Origin: Chryseolinea soli
GTDB lineage: Bacteria; Bacteroidota; Bacteroidia; Cytophagales; Cyclobacteriaceae
Length of the DNA stretch: 64,000 bases
Reading direction: 5' to 3'
Assembly: GCF_003589925.1 (NCBI RefSeq)
Contig: NZ_CP032382.1
Coordinates: 6,634,001 to 6,698,000 of the forward strand
Part shown: positions 45,709 to 54,729 of the stretch, piece by piece
Numbering within the stretch: the stretch's first letter is position 1
How the letters are laid out: each line of letters starts with the position of its first letter
Program-made: the position numbers and the translations under genes
Notes under the pieces: generated by a model
Database searches by the model: none
Told to the model about the DNA's origin: nothing
The model's input: the letters and a program-made list of their open reading frames with translations, nothing else

Positions 45709-45939
45709 AAACGGGGATTTAGAAAACGATATATAAAAAGGGCCTCTCGTTCTACGAGAAATTATTTACCCTCAATTCAAAATTTCCTGCGCAGCGCTCT
45801 AGCAGCAGCCCTGCGAAGATTGAAGATACAAAAAACCAGTTATTATCTCTTTTTAACTTTTTGCACCTGCCCAACAAAATTTAGAACAACGGATCGTGAC
45901 GCGTGCTCCATCTCCTGATGGCGTGTCGAGAAAATCAGG

Positions 45940-45964
45940 TAAGCCCTTGGACTCCAAGGGCTTA
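45940..45964. terminator. Terminator hairpin downstream of tRNA-Ser
   Basis: An 11-bp perfect stem (45940-45950 with 45954-45964) with a 3-nt loop lies 14 nt beyond the tRNA 3' end. On the plus strand it is followed by six T residues; on the minus strand, the tRNA direction, the T-run is weaker (GATTTT). It may serve both directions. Confidence 0.7.
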
Positions 45965-45978
45965 TTTTTTGATTTCTG

Positions 45979-46068
45979 TGGCAGAGAGAGAGGGATTCGA
46001 ACCCTCGATGCGGTTGCCCGCATAACGGTTTTCGAGACCGTCTCATTCGACCACTCTGACATCTCTCT
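45979..46068 (-). tRNA. tRNA-Ser (anticodon CGA)
   Basis: The minus strand folds into a class II tRNA. The acceptor stem AGAGAGA pairs with TCTCTCT, followed by a G discriminator and an encoded CCA. The D-arm reads GTCAGAGTGGTCGAATGAG. The anticodon stem ACGGT/ACCGT carries loop CTCGAAA, giving anticodon CGA for codon UCG. A long variable arm (GCGGGCAACCGC-like) and T-arm GAGGG-TTCGAAT-CCCTC complete it. Confidence 0.95.
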
Positions 46069-46162
46069 GTGTGGTCTGACCCGCCAGCCGGCGGATGAGG
46101 GTGCAAAAATAAAAACTCCCGCAGGCTTTGCGAGGATTTTCTAAAAAACCTTCGCTTAATTT

Positions 46163-47398
46163 TTACTCGAAGCGCAGCGACTCGATGGGATCGAGGCGTG
46201 AGGCCCGCTTTGCAGGGTAGTAGCCGGAGATAACGCCGACAAAGATACAAACGCCCAGCCCCCACAGCATCGTCATCCACGGCATCACAAACGTGTTGAT
46301 GCCCATGAGCTTGGCCAGCAGGTTGCCGATGAGGATGCCAAGGATAACCCCCGAAATACCGCCCAGCAGACACACCACGATGCCCTCGATGAGAAACTGC
46401 TGTCGTATCCGCAAAGGTGTGGCGCCCAGGGCTTTGCGGACACCCACTTCGCGCGTGCGCTCAGTCACCGACACGAGCATGATGTTCATCAGGGCAATGC
46501 AGGCGCCCAACAGGGTGATGAAGCTGATGCCAAAGCCGCCCATGCGCAAGCCGCCGATGATGCTTTCCATTTCCTGGGCCAGGGTTTCGCTTTTCTCGAG
46601 GTCAAACGAGTTGGGCTGTCCCACCTGGTCGCGGCGGATAGCGCGCATGATGCCGGTGGCCTCGCCCATGGCGTATTCCATCTGGGATGGATCGGAAATA
46701 CCGATGGTCATGTCATACCACAGGCCGCGGCCTTTGGCCATCTGATTACCCTTGATAATGGGCATGAGCACCATATTATCGTAGTTATTCTCGGAGAGCT
46801 CACCCTTTTCCTTCATCAGGCCGATAACACGGAATTGCACACCGGAAATGGAGATCTCCGTGCCGATGGGCTCTTCTCTTTTTCCATAAAGGGAGGTGAA
46901 CACTTTGTGGCCAATGATGGCCACTTGGGTTCCGTATTCCATTTCAAGTTTCGAGAAATTACGGCCTTGCTCGATCTCCAGGCCCTTTATGGGCAGAAAA
47001 TCGGCATTAACCCCCTGAACCTGGACGTTGGGGTTGGTCTTTTTGGAAAGATGCTTCACTTCGGCGAGCTCGGTCACGAATGCCGAGAGGCTGATGGTGG
47101 AGGGCACTTTATATTGGTCGATAAAGCGAAACGCTTCGCTCATGCGGATCTGGGGGTATGTTTTTTCCTTGAGGCCCTGGCGATTGGAGTTCCGGTTGGT
47201 CTTGGAATGGATGTCGAACGTGTTCACGCCCAGGGAGGCCAGGCTTTCGTTGACGGAATATTCGATGCCGTCGATGGCCGTGAGGATGCCCACCAGTGAC
47301 ATGATGCCGATGGCCACGATGAGGGCCGTGAGGACCGAGCGCAGCAGGTTGGCTTGGATGGAGCGAAGCCCCTCTTTTATATTTTCAATCAGGTTCAT
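46163..47398 (-). CDS. ABC transporter permease, MacB/LolC-like
   Basis: The 411-residue permease has the MacB layout: N-terminal helix (ENIKEGLRSIQANLLRSVLTALIVAIGIMSL split over two segments), a periplasmic MacB_PCD domain (about 45-270) and three C-terminal FtsX helices containing RTREVGVRKALGATPLRIR. It differs from the two-repeat permease at 42720. Its ATPase and membrane-fusion partners are not in the window. It probably belongs to a tripartite efflux system encoded elsewhere. Confidence 0.9.
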   Translation of the reverse strand: MNLIENIKEGLRSIQANLLRSVLTALIVAIGIMSLVGILTAIDGIEYSVNESLASLGVNTFDIHSKTNRNSNRQGLKEKTYPQIRMSEAFRFIDQYKVPSTISLSAFVTELAEVKHLSKKTNPNVQVQGVNADFLPIKGLEIEQGRNFSKLEMEYGTQVAIIGHKVFTSLYGKREEPIGTEISISGVQFRVIGLMKEKGELSENNYDNMVLMPIIKGNQMAKGRGLWYDMTIGISDPSQMEYAMGEATGIMRAIRRDQVGQPNSFDLEKSETLAQEMESIIGGLRMGGFGISFITLLGACIALMNIMLVSVTERTREVGVRKALGATPLRIRQQFLIEGIVVCLLGGISGVILGILIGNLLAKLMGINTFVMPWMTMLWGLGVCIFVGVISGYYPAKRASRLDPIESLRFE

Positions 47399-47559
47399 GA
47401 AACTGTCTACAATTGTGTTGTGTTACAATACGTTGATAAAGTACCCCCCAATGTTACAGCCGGAAGCCGATTTTTTAGGGTGAGGCCCTATTTTTGTGCT
47501 ATTCCGTCAAAAATGTCGAAGCAGCGAAGTAAATTTAAGTTCTATAACGGGGTTTGAGT

Positions 47560-48819
47560 ATGAAGCGTAGCGTGTTTTTCCTGTTTTTTTTGGCGGCCTA
47601 CATCACGGCCCACAGCAATTCCATTTTCATTCCCATGGATGAAAAACAGTCCAACCACCTGAAGGCCTATGGCATTGCCTATTGGATCTTGCGCAGCGAC
47701 ATGCAGGTGGACTGGTTGCTGAACTACCGCGGCGGCAGTTTCATGTGCGACTATCACCCCGCCATCCAAAACGAGTTGATGGTGCGCGGCGTAAGCTTCG
47801 AGATCATCTCCGACGCCCAGACCAACCAGATCATCTCCGAGATCGCCAGCCCGGCCATGAACTATGACCTCATGAAGCTGGAGAAATATCCCCGGATCGC
47901 CGTCTACTCCCCCAAGACCAAACAACCCTGGGACGACGCCGTGACCCTGGTGCTGACCTACGCTGAAATTCCCTACGACATTGTTTTTGACGACGAGGTG
48001 ATGAATGGTATGCTAACCAAATACGACTGGCTGCACTTACATCACGAAGATTTCACGGGTCAGTACGGCAAGTTCTATGTGCAATACAGCAACATGCCCT
48101 GGTACATCGAACAGCAAAAAGAAGCCGAAGACCTCGCGCGAAAATTTGGCTTCCACAAAGTGTCGCAGCTGAAGCTGGCGGTGGTGAAAAAGATCAAAGA
48201 GTTTGTGACCTCGGGAGGATTCTTGTTTGCCATGTGCTCCGCCACAGATACATACGACATTGCCCTGGCCGCCGAAGGCCTTGACATCTGCGACCGCATG
48301 TACGACGGCGACCCCGCCGATCCCACAGCGCAGGATAAATTGAAATACGAGAACACCTTTGCCTTTACCAATTTTCGTTTAGAGCGCAACCCGCTCCAAT
48401 ATGAATTTTCGGACATCGACAACCAACCCAACGAGCGGGGTCTGCGCCAGGACAACGACTACTTCTCGTTGTTCGAGTTCTCAGCCAAATGGGACCCGAT
48501 CCCCACGATGCTCACCCAAAATCACACCCGCGTGATCAACGGTTTCTTTGGCCAAAGCACAGGATTCAAGGAGAACCTGATCAAACCCGACGTGGTGATC
48601 ATGGGCGAAAACAAATCAATCAAGGAAGCCAAATACATCCACGGTGTCCTCGGCAAAGGCTTCTGGACCTTCTACGGCGGACACGATCCGGAAGACTATC
48701 AACACCAGGTGGGCGAAGAACCGACCGACCTGAATCAACATCCCAATTCGCCAGGCTACCGTTTGATCTTGAACAACGTGTTGTTCCCGGCGGCGAAGAA
48801 GAAGAAACAAAAAACCTGA
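47560..48819 (+). CDS. Exported protein of Bacteroidota, glutamine-amidotransferase-like fold suspected
   Basis: The ATG at 47560 gives a signal peptide (MKRSVFFLFFLAAYITAHS); a TTG two codons earlier is also in frame. The 419-residue protein is conserved in Bacteroidota, where relatives tend to carry the name asparagine synthetase B, but I see neither the PP-loop nor an N-terminal Cys nucleophile. The segment VKKIKEFVTSGGFLFAMCSATDT, then GKGFWTFYGGHDPED, resembles the class I glutamine-amidotransferase-like fold of exported proteins that lack enzymatic residues. The function is unknown. Confidence 0.6.
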   Translation: MKRSVFFLFFLAAYITAHSNSIFIPMDEKQSNHLKAYGIAYWILRSDMQVDWLLNYRGGSFMCDYHPAIQNELMVRGVSFEIISDAQTNQIISEIASPAMNYDLMKLEKYPRIAVYSPKTKQPWDDAVTLVLTYAEIPYDIVFDDEVMNGMLTKYDWLHLHHEDFTGQYGKFYVQYSNMPWYIEQQKEAEDLARKFGFHKVSQLKLAVVKKIKEFVTSGGFLFAMCSATDTYDIALAAEGLDICDRMYDGDPADPTAQDKLKYENTFAFTNFRLERNPLQYEFSDIDNQPNERGLRQDNDYFSLFEFSAKWDPIPTMLTQNHTRVINGFFGQSTGFKENLIKPDVVIMGENKSIKEAKYIHGVLGKGFWTFYGGHDPEDYQHQVGEEPTDLNQHPNSPGYRLILNNVLFPAAKKKKQKT

Positions 48820-48827
48820 GAGACATC

Positions 48828-49082
48828 ATGTCGCAGGCACGCGTTTTCTAAATACCTACGCCCGCAGTTCAAGACATCCCGAATTTCGAGTGCAGAGAAA
48901 CTGGATGTACTCCGCACTAGCTAAAACGAACCCCGGCAAACACCGAGAAGCTCGTTGCCCACTTTCAATGCAATCACCACACAGATCCAGTGCGCTCTCC
49001 ACGGGATTCCTTGGGCCTCATACGAAGATCGAGGAAACGCGTGTCTGCGGAATGACGTGCTCTCTTGCGCGCGAAGTACTTA
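48828..49082 (+). repeat. ~250-bp structured intergenic repeat, copy C
   Basis: This copy aligns with copies A and B but is more diverged in the centre. Conserved blocks are GTCGCAGGCACGCG at the left, AAACGAACCCCGGCAAACAC, GTGCGCTCTCCACGGG and CGCGTGTCTGCGGAATGACG at the right. The outer blocks are near-complementary, so it has the same terminal inverted repeats. It fills the gap between two convergent genes. Confidence 0.75.
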
Positions 49083-49085
49083 ACG

Positions 49086-49688
49086 CTAATGAATCCTATC
49101 CCCTCTCACGCCCAGTCCTCGCATAATCTCCGCCTCCGCTTCCAACCACTCGCGCCAGCGATGCATGACTACATCTTCCGGAAGGTATTCCTTCGCTAAA
49201 TGCAAAAAGGTTTTATAGTGACCCGCCTCTGAGATCATCAGTTCATGATAGAACTCCGAAAGCTCTGGATCGGGAATGTGTTTCCATAGCACTTTAAACC
49301 GCTCGCAGCTGCGGGCTTCGATAAGTGCGTTGAGCAGTAATTTCTCCACCAACTGTTGTTCGCGGCTGCCTCCTTTTTTGACGAGCTTGAAGAGGGCCTC
49401 CACATATTCGTCTTTGCGCGACGGCCCCAGCGTGTAGCCGCGCTTCTTCAATTCGGCCAACACCCGCTCAAAGTGACTCCACTCTTCGGCAACGATGGGC
49501 GCCAGCACCTCCACGAGTTTTTCGCGATCGGGATGCAGGATGATGAGCGAGATGCAGGAAGACGCTGCCTTCTGTTCACAGTACGCATGATCCACCAGGA
49601 TGTCGCGAATGTGCTCTTGCGCGATATCGATCCACCGCGGGTCGGTGGGGAGTTCAAGTCCTAGTGTGAATTTATCTTTGCTTTCCAC
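49086..49688 (-). CDS. miaE: MiaE-like tRNA hydroxylase (tRNA-(ms2io6A)-hydroxylase family)
   Basis: MiaE is a ferritin-like diiron enzyme that hydroxylates the isopentenyl group at A37 of some tRNAs. In the 200 residues the iron ligands can be placed in DHAYCEQKAA, in APIVAEEWSHFERVLAEL (ExxH), in ALIEARSCERF and in MISEAGHYKTFL (ExxH). Length and the early LPTDPRWIDIAQ segment match the family. It ends 4 nt from repeat copy C. Confidence 0.88.
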   Translation of the reverse strand: MESKDKFTLGLELPTDPRWIDIAQEHIRDILVDHAYCEQKAASSCISLIILHPDREKLVEVLAPIVAEEWSHFERVLAELKKRGYTLGPSRKDEYVEALFKLVKKGGSREQQLVEKLLLNALIEARSCERFKVLWKHIPDPELSEFYHELMISEAGHYKTFLHLAKEYLPEDVVMHRWREWLEAEAEIMRGLGVRGDRIH

Positions 49689-49718
49689 GATTCTTTTAAT
49701 TTACAACTTCCCTGCGAC

Positions 49719-51689
49719 TTAATCATAGAACGACCAGTCGAATCCAAAATCAAGGATCGGGCGTTGGCCGGGGTATTGTGGCGTGGCCATATAGCCCTCC
49801 TTCGTGAACGCCTGGATCAGGTTGTTGTACTTCAGGAAGATGCGGCCGCGTTTGATGCGTGCGCTAAAGAACAGGTCGATCAGCGGAAAACTGGGGGACG
49901 TGAAGGATTGCTGCGTGTAGAATTGCTGGGTGGGTACCCAATAGCTATTGGCAAAGTAGTCGGACTGAAAATGAAAATCGATCCCGCCGTGCATGTCGAG
50001 GTTGCCGTTGAAGAAAATGTTTTCGTACGACAATTGGGAGTTGACAAACACCGCCGGCAATTGAATCGCATTGTCCGCATTCTTAAGGACGCGGGTGTAC
50101 ATGAACTGTGCATTGAAATGAATGTGGCGGGCCATCACCAACGACACCTTTACTTCGGGCGACACAATGACCTGGCCGTCGGAGGTTTGAAAGGGTTGAA
50201 CCACCTGAACAGTGTCTTTGACGGCGTCGGGGACTTCTTTAAAATAGACATAGTTGTTCAGCGTGGTAAACGTGAGCCCCGGCGAGAGTTCGAACGACGG
50301 CGATTTGTAATGAATATAGCCATTCACCTGGGTCATGTTCGTGCTGTTGAAATCGTTGGTCCACACATTGTACATGCCCACATAAGATTGCGTGAGATAC
50401 GAGGGCGAGTACTGCATTTGTTTTAGCGAAGCTTCAAACCACCTGCTCTTAAGGGTACCTTCGATGCGGTAGTTACCATTCTGCTGCACTTCCACCCAGC
50501 CCCCGAGCTCACCAATAGAATCCAGTGCCAACTGCATCCTTCCGCCGATATAGCTCTCTGCGGCCGTATAACTGTTTTGGATGTAAGTGCCCCCCCGGTT
50601 TGTGTACGACACATTCCGCAGGGCGTAATACCCATTATAAAAAAGCTTTAACAAATTACCCTTGATACCCAACTCATTTCGCAAAGCCTTGAACTTCGCA
50701 TAGTCGTTCGTCGAGTCATTCACGATGTTGACAAAACTGCCGTAATAACCTTTCGGCTCCGAGGCCACGACGTCCACAAAATTATTCCCTTGCCGGTAGC
50801 GATCGAAGATGTGATAGACCTGCAGGGCCGATCCCACTTTATATTGGTGGTAGAGGTGAACGTTCATGCGCAGGTCTTCGCTGATGGCTTCATGCAGGCT
50901 GGGTTGCGCGTCGGTGGAGAAATAGTCTTTATACGTAAAATTTTCGCCTTGCAGAATGCCGCCGTATTCTGCGGCATCGTGTTTGGAGCGTTGAAAGTTG
51001 AAGAACAGCCGGTAACTACTGTCTGGCGTTTCATAGGTTGTATAGAGATCGTAGTAGGTAGCCTTCACGTTGCGGTCGCCTTTGCTGGCGCGCTGGACCT
51101 GCTTGTCGATGAGCAAGGCCCGGTAGTTAAACCCGATATTCCAATTGGGTTTGATGTTGCGGCTAAAGGTGATCTTCGTCGTGGAGCGCCCCTTTCCGCC
51201 AAGGTTCACCCGCATGTTAGAGTAGGGCGACTTGGTGTCGAAGTAGCGGATCTTTTCAGCGTCCCAATACACATCGTAGGCGGTAAACCCCGAGGTAGCC
51301 CCGATCATGGTGGGGGGCTTGAAGTAGATCGACTTCATCGCCGTAGCGATGTTGCCAAGATCCTGGTAGAAGTAATGATTCTGCTGCATGTACGTCCACC
51401 GGTGAAAATTGCGGATGGCCGTGTCGATGGTGGAGAACACCGTGCGGTTATAGAAGAAGTCCTGCTCATAGTAATAGCGCGACGTCTTCGGGCCATAGAC
51501 CTGCTTGGTGGTGTCGTCGATGATGCGCGACCCCCTGCGGCGCGTGGGGGCCTGGTCCTGGGCCGCTGCTTGAAAGACGATAGCAGCCAAAAAAAGCAAG
51601 GTCAGTATTGGGCGAAAAAAATGCACGGGCAAAAATAACCGTTGCGATGTGTGGATAGCGGGATTCAGGAAATTTTTTATCTCAGGCAC
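49719..51689 (-). CDS. Putative outer-membrane porin (Bacteroidota porin family)
   Basis: The 656-residue protein has a signal peptide (about residues 26-44, ending FQAAAQ) and a mature beta-barrel pattern of alternating aromatic strands. Segments such as KTSRYYYEQDFFYNR, FHRWTYMQQNHYFYQDLGNIATA and the terminal Asp-Phe-Gly-Phe-Asp-Trp-Ser-Phe match the large putative-porin family of Bacteroidota. It overlaps the 3' end of lpxK by 8 nt if the first ATG is used. The solute is unknown. Confidence 0.8.
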   Translation of the reverse strand: MPEIKNFLNPAIHTSQRLFLPVHFFRPILTLLFLAAIVFQAAAQDQAPTRRRGSRIIDDTTKQVYGPKTSRYYYEQDFFYNRTVFSTIDTAIRNFHRWTYMQQNHYFYQDLGNIATAMKSIYFKPPTMIGATSGFTAYDVYWDAEKIRYFDTKSPYSNMRVNLGGKGRSTTKITFSRNIKPNWNIGFNYRALLIDKQVQRASKGDRNVKATYYDLYTTYETPDSSYRLFFNFQRSKHDAAEYGGILQGENFTYKDYFSTDAQPSLHEAISEDLRMNVHLYHQYKVGSALQVYHIFDRYRQGNNFVDVVASEPKGYYGSFVNIVNDSTNDYAKFKALRNELGIKGNLLKLFYNGYYALRNVSYTNRGGTYIQNSYTAAESYIGGRMQLALDSIGELGGWVEVQQNGNYRIEGTLKSRWFEASLKQMQYSPSYLTQSYVGMYNVWTNDFNSTNMTQVNGYIHYKSPSFELSPGLTFTTLNNYVYFKEVPDAVKDTVQVVQPFQTSDGQVIVSPEVKVSLVMARHIHFNAQFMYTRVLKNADNAIQLPAVFVNSQLSYENIFFNGNLDMHGGIDFHFQSDYFANSYWVPTQQFYTQQSFTSPSFPLIDLFFSARIKRGRIFLKYNNLIQAFTKEGYMATPQYPGQRPILDFGFDWSFYD

Positions 51690-52716
51690 GCTTCAAATGA
51701 TTTAGCACGATCTCATCAAAATCCTGTCCATTTTTGATGAATTCCACTTCGATGGGCAAATAAAACAGCGGAATTTTTTCGATCGCCTCCCGAAAGGCCG
51801 GCGATACGAGCTTGACCTTGTCCTTTTCGGTGGTGAGAAAACTTGCCTGGGGATGCGCTTTTAGGGCACCGGCGAAGTCCTCCAGGTCAGACGCCCGGTA
51901 GGTATGATGGTCTGTGAAATCGAAATGCTTTACCAGGTTAAAGGTTTGTTTTAAATAGTGAACCAGGGGCTTTGCGTTGGCAATGCCTGTGACAAGCACC
52001 ACGTCATCGCCAAGCTTCTGCGCCCGCGTCGTAACCGGCATGGGGCTGCCATAGCGAACGTGGGTGAAGAACACCGGCTTCTCCACATACCGGCGCACCT
52101 GCTGGTCGATGTCCATCATCTCGTCGTCTGAGATTTCGGGGGGACATTTGGTGACCACCACCACATCGGCCCGCGTGGCGCCGTGACGTGATTCCCTGAG
52201 TCGGCCAGCCGGTAAGAGCAGGTCCTCATAAAACGGACGGCTATAGTCCGACAGGAGAATGTTCAGGGAGGGTCTCACCTTCCGGTGCTGGTAGGCATCG
52301 TCGAGCAGGATGATCTCTGTGTCGGGATGATCTTGAAGAATGTTGGGGATAGCCAGCGCGCGTTCTTCGCCTACGGCAACGGTGACGCGGTCGCCATATT
52401 TTTGGTAGAACTGTGTGGGTTCATCGCCCAGGGTGGCGGCGTTGTCGCTGGGGCCGGCGATGCGAAAGCCGGTGGTCGTCCGACCATAGCCCCGGCTTAG
52501 AGTGGCCACCTTACGGTTAGGGGCCAACAACCGGATGAGGTATTCGATCAGCGGCGTTTTGCCCGTACCGCCAACGGTAAGGTTGCCCACATTGATCACG
52601 GGCAGCTCGAAGGTGACGGAAGGCTTTAGCCCGCGATCATACAGCCGGTTGCGCAGACCGGTGATGAAGTTGTAGGCCATGGCCATGGGATAAAGCAAAA
52701 TGCGGAGAAGGATCAT
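51682..52716 (-). CDS. lpxK: Tetraacyldisaccharide 4'-kinase (lipid A biosynthesis)
   Basis: LpxK phosphorylates the 4' position of the lipid A disaccharide on the inner membrane. The ATG at 52716 (rather than a TTG at 52725) starts a membrane-associating N-terminal helix. The P-loop is in INVGNLTVGGTGKTPLIEYL (residues 41-60), followed by LSRGYGRTTTGF and the catalytic ILLDDAYQHRKV segment. At 344 residues it is normal. It is probably co-transcribed with the porin gene. Confidence 0.95.
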   Translation of the reverse strand: MILLRILLYPMAMAYNFITGLRNRLYDRGLKPSVTFELPVINVGNLTVGGTGKTPLIEYLIRLLAPNRKVATLSRGYGRTTTGFRIAGPSDNAATLGDEPTQFYQKYGDRVTVAVGEERALAIPNILQDHPDTEIILLDDAYQHRKVRPSLNILLSDYSRPFYEDLLLPAGRLRESRHGATRADVVVVTKCPPEISDDEMMDIDQQVRRYVEKPVFFTHVRYGSPMPVTTRAQKLGDDVVLVTGIANAKPLVHYLKQTFNLVKHFDFTDHHTYRASDLEDFAGALKAHPQASFLTTEKDKVKLVSPAFREAIEKIPLFYLPIEVEFIKNGQDFDEIVLNHLKRA

Positions 52717-52815
52717 GGCAGTCAAACTGATTTTTTAGAATTCATCACTGCTTACTTATTGACCGGAAGAAGCTATTTTTAACCCCTAACCCATGGCGTC
52801 CGAGTGTCGAAATTC

Positions 52816-53922
52816 ATGAACGCAAGTATAAAAATAAAAGACGTAACCATAACGCTCGAGGCCCTGGCACCCCGCGGATACCAGGAAAACTATGACAACG
52901 CAGGCCTCCTCACCGGCAACGCGAACGCCGATTGCACGGGGATCCTGGTCACACTCGACTGCACGGAAGCCGTCGTGCAAGAGGCCATCCAACAGGGATG
53001 CAACCTCATTGTGGCACACCACCCCATCGTCTTCAAAGGATTGAAAAAGCTCACCGGCAACCACTATGTGGAGCGGGTGATCATCGCCGCCATCAAGAAC
53101 GATATCGCCATCTATGCCATCCACACCAACCTCGACAACGTCATGGACGGGGTGAACCGGAAGATGTGCGAGCGCATTGGCCTGAAAAACCTGAAGATCC
53201 TGGTTCCCAAGACCGACACCTTGAAAAAGCTGGTCACCTTCATTCCCAAAGAGCATGCCGACGCCGTGCTGTCGGCCCTCTACCAGGCTGGGGCGGGCCA
53301 GATCGGCAACTATCAAAATTGCAGTTTCCAGGTGGCGGGCATGGGCACGTTTATGCCCGGCGAGGCGGCCACACCGCACATCGGAAAAACGCACGTCCAG
53401 GAAACGGTGGAAGAGATACGGGCGGAGGTGATTTTCCCCGTGCCGCTGGAGGGTGCGGTATTGGCGGCTTTGCGAAAAGCGCATCCCTATGAAGAAGTGG
53501 CTTATTATTTGAGCGTGCTAACCAATGAAAATCAAGAAGTTGGCTCGGGGATGACCGGAGAGTTGGAGACGCCCATGGAACCTTTGGAATTCCTGCAAGG
53601 TTTAAAAGTACGTATGGAAGCCCAAGTGATCCGCTACACCGCATTCTCCCGCCCTTTGATAAAAAAAGTGGCCGTTTGCGGAGGATCAGGCAGCTTTCTG
53701 CTTTCGAAGGCCATTCAGGCCGGGGCGGACATTTTCATCACTGCCGACTTTAAATATCACGAGTTTTTTGATGCCGACGGGAAAATTATCATAGCCGACA
53801 TCGGGCATTATGAGAGCGAAGCTTTCACCAAAGAACTTTTGCAGGAGGTTTTACGGAAAAAATTTCCTACTTTTGCGATCAATTTTTCAAAGACTGTCAC
53901 GAATCCAATAAGCTACCTATAA
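52816..53922 (+). CDS. Nif3-like dinuclear metal centre protein (GTP cyclohydrolase I type 2 family)
   Basis: The 368-residue product is the long Nif3 form with a central PII/CutA-like insertion (about residues 130-240). Metal-binding motifs are VAHHPIVFKG and IHTNLDN in the N-terminal half, and ITADFKYHEF with IADIGHYESE in the C-terminal half. The ATG at 52816 is preferred over a GTG at 52804, as it sits at the usual distance from the fold's first helix. The cellular role of the family is unsettled. The gene is 3 nt ahead of the coiled-coil gene. Confidence 0.93.
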   Translation: MNASIKIKDVTITLEALAPRGYQENYDNAGLLTGNANADCTGILVTLDCTEAVVQEAIQQGCNLIVAHHPIVFKGLKKLTGNHYVERVIIAAIKNDIAIYAIHTNLDNVMDGVNRKMCERIGLKNLKILVPKTDTLKKLVTFIPKEHADAVLSALYQAGAGQIGNYQNCSFQVAGMGTFMPGEAATPHIGKTHVQETVEEIRAEVIFPVPLEGAVLAALRKAHPYEEVAYYLSVLTNENQEVGSGMTGELETPMEPLEFLQGLKVRMEAQVIRYTAFSRPLIKKVAVCGGSGSFLLSKAIQAGADIFITADFKYHEFFDADGKIIIADIGHYESEAFTKELLQEVLRKKFPTFAINFSKTVTNPISYL

Positions 53923-53925
53923 AGA

Positions 53926-54729
53926 ATGGAAAATCAATCAGTTGCACAGAAGCTCGAAGCGCTTGTTAAACTCCAATTCATTGACACAAAGCTAGACGAA
54001 CTTAAAAAGCTCCGGGGCGACCTTCCCGACGAAGTCCAGGATTTGGAGGACGAAATTGAGGGGTACAAGACGCGCCAAACGCGATACGAAACTGATCAGA
54101 AGGACATTGAAGAAGGTATCAAAAAGTACAAAGAAGGTATCAAGGAAGCCGAAAAGCTGATCAAGAAATACACCGAACAACAGAAAAACGTTAGAAACAA
54201 CCGCGAATTCGACGCCATCACCAAGGAAATAGAGCTTCAGGAGCTGGAAATCCAGATCTGCGAGAAAAAGATCAAAGAAGGCAAAGACCAGATCGGCGAC
54301 AAAAAAGACGAGATCGAAAAGATCAACAACCAGATCAAAGAACGCGGCGAACACCTCGACAACAAGAAAAAAGAACTTGACGGCATCCTGGCCGAAAGCC
54401 ACGAAGAAGAGAAAAGACTGTTAGCAGAACGCGAAAAGGCTACCAAGAAAATCGAAGACAAACTCCTCAAATATTACGAACGCCTCCGTACCAGCCTCAC
54501 CAACGGCCTTGCCGTAGTGCGCGTGGTACGCGGTGCCGCCGAAGGATGTAACATCGTGATCCCTCCTCAAAAGATCGCCGAGATCCGCGAGAAAAAGAAA
54601 ATTGTGATCGATGAGCATTCCGGTCGTATCTTAGCGGACGTTGACATGGACTCTCTCGATGAAGGTGACAAGCCAAAAACTGCTAAAGTGGCTACTCCAG
54701 CCCCTACCAGAAGAAAAAAAGTTGAATAA
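53926..54729 (+). CDS. Coiled-coil protein with degenerate C4 zinc ribbon
   Basis: The 267-residue protein is mostly an antiparallel coiled coil (residues about 20-180, rich in Lys/Glu: KEGIKEAEKLIKKYTEQQKN), as in the CT398-like family usually encoded next to Nif3. Family members end in a zinc ribbon with two CxxC pairs. Here the region reads GCNIVIPPQKIAEIREKK then IVIDEHSGRIL: only one Cys remains and the second pair is replaced by Asp and Ser. Metal binding is therefore unlikely. Confidence 0.85.
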   Translation: MENQSVAQKLEALVKLQFIDTKLDELKKLRGDLPDEVQDLEDEIEGYKTRQTRYETDQKDIEEGIKKYKEGIKEAEKLIKKYTEQQKNVRNNREFDAITKEIELQELEIQICEKKIKEGKDQIGDKKDEIEKINNQIKERGEHLDNKKKELDGILAESHEEEKRLLAEREKATKKIEDKLLKYYERLRTSLTNGLAVVRVVRGAAEGCNIVIPPQKIAEIREKKKIVIDEHSGRILADVDMDSLDEGDKPKTAKVATPAPTRRKKVE

